Assembly (NCBI GenBank): GCA_021204285.1
Contig: JAJPZP010000092.1
Coordinates: 1 to 6,665, forward strand
Direction of reading: 5' to 3'
Source: Lachnospiraceae bacterium
Lineage (GTDB): Bacteria > Bacillota > Clostridia > Lachnospirales > Lachnospiraceae
DNA: 6,665 nucleotides
The notes under the pieces are model-generated. The model did not search any database. It was not told the DNA's origin and worked only from the letters and a program-made list of their open reading frames with translations. Both the position numbers and the translations under genes were made by a program. Below, piece by piece: positions 4,627 through 6,665 of this stretch; the stretch's first letter is position 1, and each line of letters starts with the position of its first letter.

Positions 4627-6438
4627 TTGAACAGACAATGGAAAGGAATCGGCACGTATCTGCTCTTTTTCCTGGTGATCTGTGTCGTACTGGTCTTTTT
4701 TGAGAATCAGATGGAAGAGAGTACGGCCTACACGTATCAGCAGTTCGAACAGGTGCTGGAGGATGGGGAGATCGTCAGCGCGGTGATTACGCCGAATCAG
4801 GAAACGCCCACAGGGACCGTGACCTACGTTCTGACGGACGGCTCCACGAAGACGACAGAGGTGCTGAATACAGAAACGGTTGAAGAGAGATTTGCAGAGC
4901 TTGACGTCGCTTATGATATCGGAGAAGTAAAACAGTCCGGCTTTTTTGAGACCTACGGTTTTTCACTGATTCTCTGTGCAATCCTGATTTTCTATGTGGT
5001 CATGACCATGGGAAGAAACGGCGGTGGCAGCAATGCCAGAATGATGGATTTCGGCAAGAGCCATGCGCAGATGACGAGCGGGAATGATACAAAAGTCGGT
5101 TTCCGCGATGTGGCCGGTCACGAGGCGGAGAAGGAGAAACTTGAGGAGATCGTTGATTTCCTGCGCAATCCTTCCCGTTATACGGCGGTTGGGGCAAGGA
5201 TACCGAAGGGCGTGCTCCTGGTGGGCGCTCCCGGTACCGGTAAGACGCTGATCGCAAAGGCGGTGGCCGGGGAGGCCGGCGTACCCTTCTTCAGCATCTC
5301 CGGTTCCGATTTCGTGGAGATGTTCGTCGGTGTCGGTGCATACCGTGTGCGCGCCCTGTTCCAGAACGCGAAGAAAAACGCGCCCTGTATCGTGTTTATC
5401 GATGAGATCGATGCAGTCGCCAGACGCCGCGGTACCGGTATGGGCGGCGGACACGATGAGAGGGAGCAGACGTTGAATCAACTTCTCGTGGAGATGGACG
5501 GCTTTGGCGTCAATGAGGGCATCATCGTCATGGCAGCGACGAACCGGGTGGACATTCTTGACCCGGCGATTATGCGGCCGGGACGTTTTGACCGGAAGAT
5601 CGGTGTGAGCCGTCCGGATGTGAAGGGCCGCGAAGAGATTCTGAAGGTGCATGCGAAAAACAAGCCGCTTGGCGACGATGTGGACTTGCACCAGATCGCA
5701 CAGACGACGGCAGGCTTTACCGGAGCCGATCTGGAGAATCTTCTGAACGAAGCCGCGATCGTGGCGGCGAGAGACGGGCGCGCTTTTATCGTGCAGGCGG
5801 ATATTCAGAAAGCCTTTATCAAGGTGGGTATCGGAGCTGAGAAAAAGAGCCGTGTGATGTCCGAGAAGGAGAAGCGCATTACAGCCTATCATGAGGCAGG
5901 ACATGCGATTCTGTTCCATCTGCTGCCCGATGTGGGTCCGGTCTATACGGTGTCCATCATTCCGACCGGCATGGGCGCCACGGGTTACACGATGCCGCTC
6001 CCGGAGAAGGATGAGATGTTCGAGACGCGCGGCAGGATGCTGCAGAATATTATTGTGGATCTTGGAGGCCGCGTGGCGGAAGAGCTCGTCTTTGACGATA
6101 TTACAACAGGTGCGTCCCAGGATATCAAGCAGGCGACTTCTCTCGCGAAATCGATGGTGACCAAGTACGGCATGTCCGAGAAACTCGGTCTGATTCGTTA
6201 CGGAGACGATGAGGAGGAGGTCTTCATTGGCCGTGATCTGGCTCATGCGCGAGGCTACGGTGAGCAGGTGGCAGGTGAGATTGACCAGGAAGTCAAGCGG
6301 ATTATCGACGAGTGTTATGGCCGGGCAAAGAAGATGATCACGGAGCACCGCGGCGTTCTGGACGCCTGTGCGGCGTTGCTGCTTGAGAAAGAAAAGATTG
6401 GACGCGAGGAGTTCGAAAACCTTTTTTGTGCAGAATAG
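4627..6438 (+). CDS. ftsH: ATP-dependent zinc metalloprotease FtsH
   Basis: FtsH is a membrane-anchored hexameric AAA+ protease that extracts and degrades membrane and regulatory proteins. The 603-residue protein shows, in order: membrane helix 1 (about 9-25), an external domain (26-108), helix 2 (about 110-128), and the AAA module with Walker A GAPGTGKT (200-207), pore loop MFVGVG (232-237), Walker B IVFIDEID (255-262) and the second region of homology ending in RPGRFDRK (317-324, arginine fingers R317 and R320). The protease domain has the zinc motif HEAGH (422-426) and third ligand D499 in [11 protein letters not shown]. All catalytic residues are intact. Right after the pore loop the sequence is AYRVRALF (238-245), where the family nearly always has ASRVRDLF. 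The start is TTG 4627; the first in-frame ATG would delete helix 1, and AGGAGG stands upstream. Residues after 595 are short, with no long charged tail. It is probably read from the tilS promoter through the structured spacer. Confidence 0.97.
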   Translation: MNRQWKGIGTYLLFFLVICVVLVFFENQMEESTAYTYQQFEQVLEDGEIVSAVITPNQETPTGTVTYVLTDGSTKTTEVLNTETVEERFAELDVAYDIGEVKQSGFFETYGFSLILCAILIFYVVMTMGRNGGGSNARMMDFGKSHAQMTSGNDTKVGFRDVAGHEAEKEKLEEIVDFLRNPSRYTAVGARIPKGVLLVGAPGTGKTLIAKAVAGEAGVPFFSISGSDFVEMFVGVGAYRVRALFQNAKKNAPCIVFIDEIDAVARRRGTGMGGGHDEREQTLNQLLVEMDGFGVNEGIIVMAATNRVDILDPAIMRPGRFDRKIGVSRPDVKGREEILKVHAKNKPLGDDVDLHQIAQTTAGFTGADLENLLNEAAIVAARDGRAFIVQADIQKAFIKVGIGAEKKSRVMSEKEKRITAYHEAGHAILFHLLPDVGPVYTVSIIPTGMGATGYTMPLPEKDEMFETRGRMLQNIIVDLGGRVAEELVFDDITTGASQDIKQATSLAKSMVTKYGMSEKLGLIRYGDDEEEVFIGRDLAHARGYGEQVAGEIDQEVKRIIDECYGRAKKMITEHRGVLDACAALLLEKEKIGREEFENLFCAE

Positions 6439-6472
6439 ACAAAATTAAGGTCTCATTTTTGTGAAGTTTGTG

Positions 6473-6501
6473 TAGACTTCAATTTGGGTTTATGTTATTA
6501 T
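6473..6501 (+). promoter_or_regulatory. Candidate promoter downstream of ftsH
   Basis: TAGACT (6473-6478, 4 of 6 to TTGACA) stands 17 bp before TATTAT (6496-6501, 5 of 6 to TATAAT), which carries a TGn extension (6493-6495). Predicted start of transcription is near 6508. The only things downstream before the terminator are about 95 non-coding bases, so the product would be a small RNA. The -35 overlaps a hairpin-like repeat (GAAGT 6463-6467 with ACTTC 6476-6480, extendable inward to 7 pairs), and the -10 sits inside another inverted repeat. Confidence 0.5.
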
Positions 6502-6516
6502 AACACTCGTAAACCC
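6486..6516. repeat. Operator-like inverted repeat over the -10
   Basis: GGGTTTATG (6486-6494) is the complement of CGTAAACCC (6508-6516) except for one T.G position. The centre contains the small palindrome GTTAT-T-ATAAC (6494-6504), which includes the candidate -10. As DNA it could be a repressor operator. As RNA it would be a hairpin only in transcripts reading through from ftsH, because the candidate start near 6508 would leave out the left arm. Confidence 0.5.
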
Positions 6517-6603
6517 CCAATACATTTTTAGTTTTTGCTACACCCCATAAGAAACAAGAAATACCTTCTCCTAAAAAAGACAGCTTACCCCGCTGTCTTT
6601 TTT
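6508..6603 (+). ncRNA. Candidate C-rich small RNA after ftsH
   Basis: Between the candidate start (about 6508) and the end of the terminator lies about 96 bases with no credible open reading frame. The stretch 6505-6572 has only about five G residues and looks unstructured. It carries three C-rich patches, AACCCCC (6512-6518), ACCCC (6541-6545) and CCTTCTCC (6564-6571), and the terminator loop holds a fourth, TTACCCC (6585-6591). Several Firmicute regulatory RNAs (for example RsaE/RoxS of Staphylococcus and Bacillus) use unpaired C-runs to cover G-rich ribosome-binding sites of target mRNAs, and the layout here is similar. The resemblance is in composition only, with no claim of homology. The alternative is that this is just the 3' untranslated region of ftsH. 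Confidence 0.45.
6573..6603. terminator. Strong intrinsic terminator, bidirectional in form
   Basis: AAAAAAGACAGC (6573-6584) and GCTGTCTTTTTT (6592-6603) form a perfect 12-bp stem around the 7-base loop TTACCCC. Six T residues on the + strand, and six on the - strand, make it usable in both directions. It is the first good terminator after ftsH, 135 bases past the stop, so it ends the ftsH transcript and any small RNA starting near 6508. Confidence 0.93.
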
Positions 6604-6615
6604 ACTGTAAAAAAA

Positions 6616-6644
6616 TTGTAATGAAGTTTTATCTGTGATAAGAT
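6616..6644 (+). promoter_or_regulatory. Candidate promoter for a gene beyond the window
   Basis: TTGTAA (6616-6621, 4 of 6) is 17 bp before TAAGAT (6639-6644, 4 of 6) with a TGn extension at 6636-6638. It lies just after the terminator and faces the right edge, with a predicted start near 6651. No ribosome-binding site or reading frame of the next gene is visible in the remaining bases. Confidence 0.45.
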
Positions 6645-6665
6645 ATTTTCATAGAACATCAATGC

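Noticed and set aside
4963..6348. Long minus-strand open frame inside ftsH
   Set aside because: It is the antisense shadow of a clearly real gene. Its translation is rich in H and R without domain character, and it lacks a start signal.
6463..6480. Hairpin just after ftsH as its terminator
   Set aside because: The stem is weak with a wobble and is followed by AATTTGGG, not a T tract. The 12-bp hairpin at 6573-6603 is a far better terminator.

Overview
This window reads as a chromosomal core region of a spore-forming Clostridia genome, most likely Lachnospiraceae. It carries sporulation genes (yabP, yabQ, spoIIE), Firmicute-type protein sequences, a TTG start behind a strong AGGAGG site, and a gene order that is a stripped-down version of the Bacillus subtilis yabP-yabQ-divIC-...-spoIIE-...-tilS-hprT-ftsH region. 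The B. subtilis genes yabR, yabS, yabT and the tRNA cluster of this region are absent here. All protein genes lie on the + strand and none looks horizontally acquired.

Layout. 1-933: the 3' end of yabP, then yabQ and a divIC-type division gene, closed by a strong intrinsic terminator. 934-1061: a short regulatory region with a perfect Spo0A box, a consensus -10 and a -35-like hexamer 22 bp away, the unusual geometry of Spo0A-activated sigma-A promoters. 1062-2468: spoIIE encoding a shortened SpoIIE (468 aa, about three membrane helices rather than ten) with an intact PP2C phosphatase. 2469-2504: a 36-bp gap with a candidate vegetative promoter but no Shine-Dalgarno for tilS. 2505-4424: tilS and hpt, tightly coupled. 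4425-4626: a 202-bp gap that is not empty. It folds on paper into a compact RNA with a four-way and a three-way junction, ending just before the ftsH ribosome-binding site. 4627-6438: ftsH, complete. 6439-6665: AT-rich non-coding DNA with a candidate promoter embedded in inverted repeats, a G-poor stretch with several C-runs ending in a perfect 12-bp terminator (a candidate small RNA), and a second candidate promoter facing out of the window.

How the genes fit together. YabP and YabQ serve spore cortex/coat assembly, DivIC serves the division septum, and SpoIIE links the polar septum to sigma-F activation. TilS modifies tRNA-Ile, Hpt salvages purines, and FtsH is the membrane protease that in B. 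subtilis is needed for sporulation initiation. TilS and HprT of B. subtilis have been reported to influence ftsH expression (recalled, not checked here), which makes the structured hpt-ftsH spacer more interesting. The two best leads for something undescribed are that spacer RNA (4425-4607) and the C-rich candidate sRNA after ftsH (about 6508-6603). All structures were derived by hand pairing, and no search or folding program was run.
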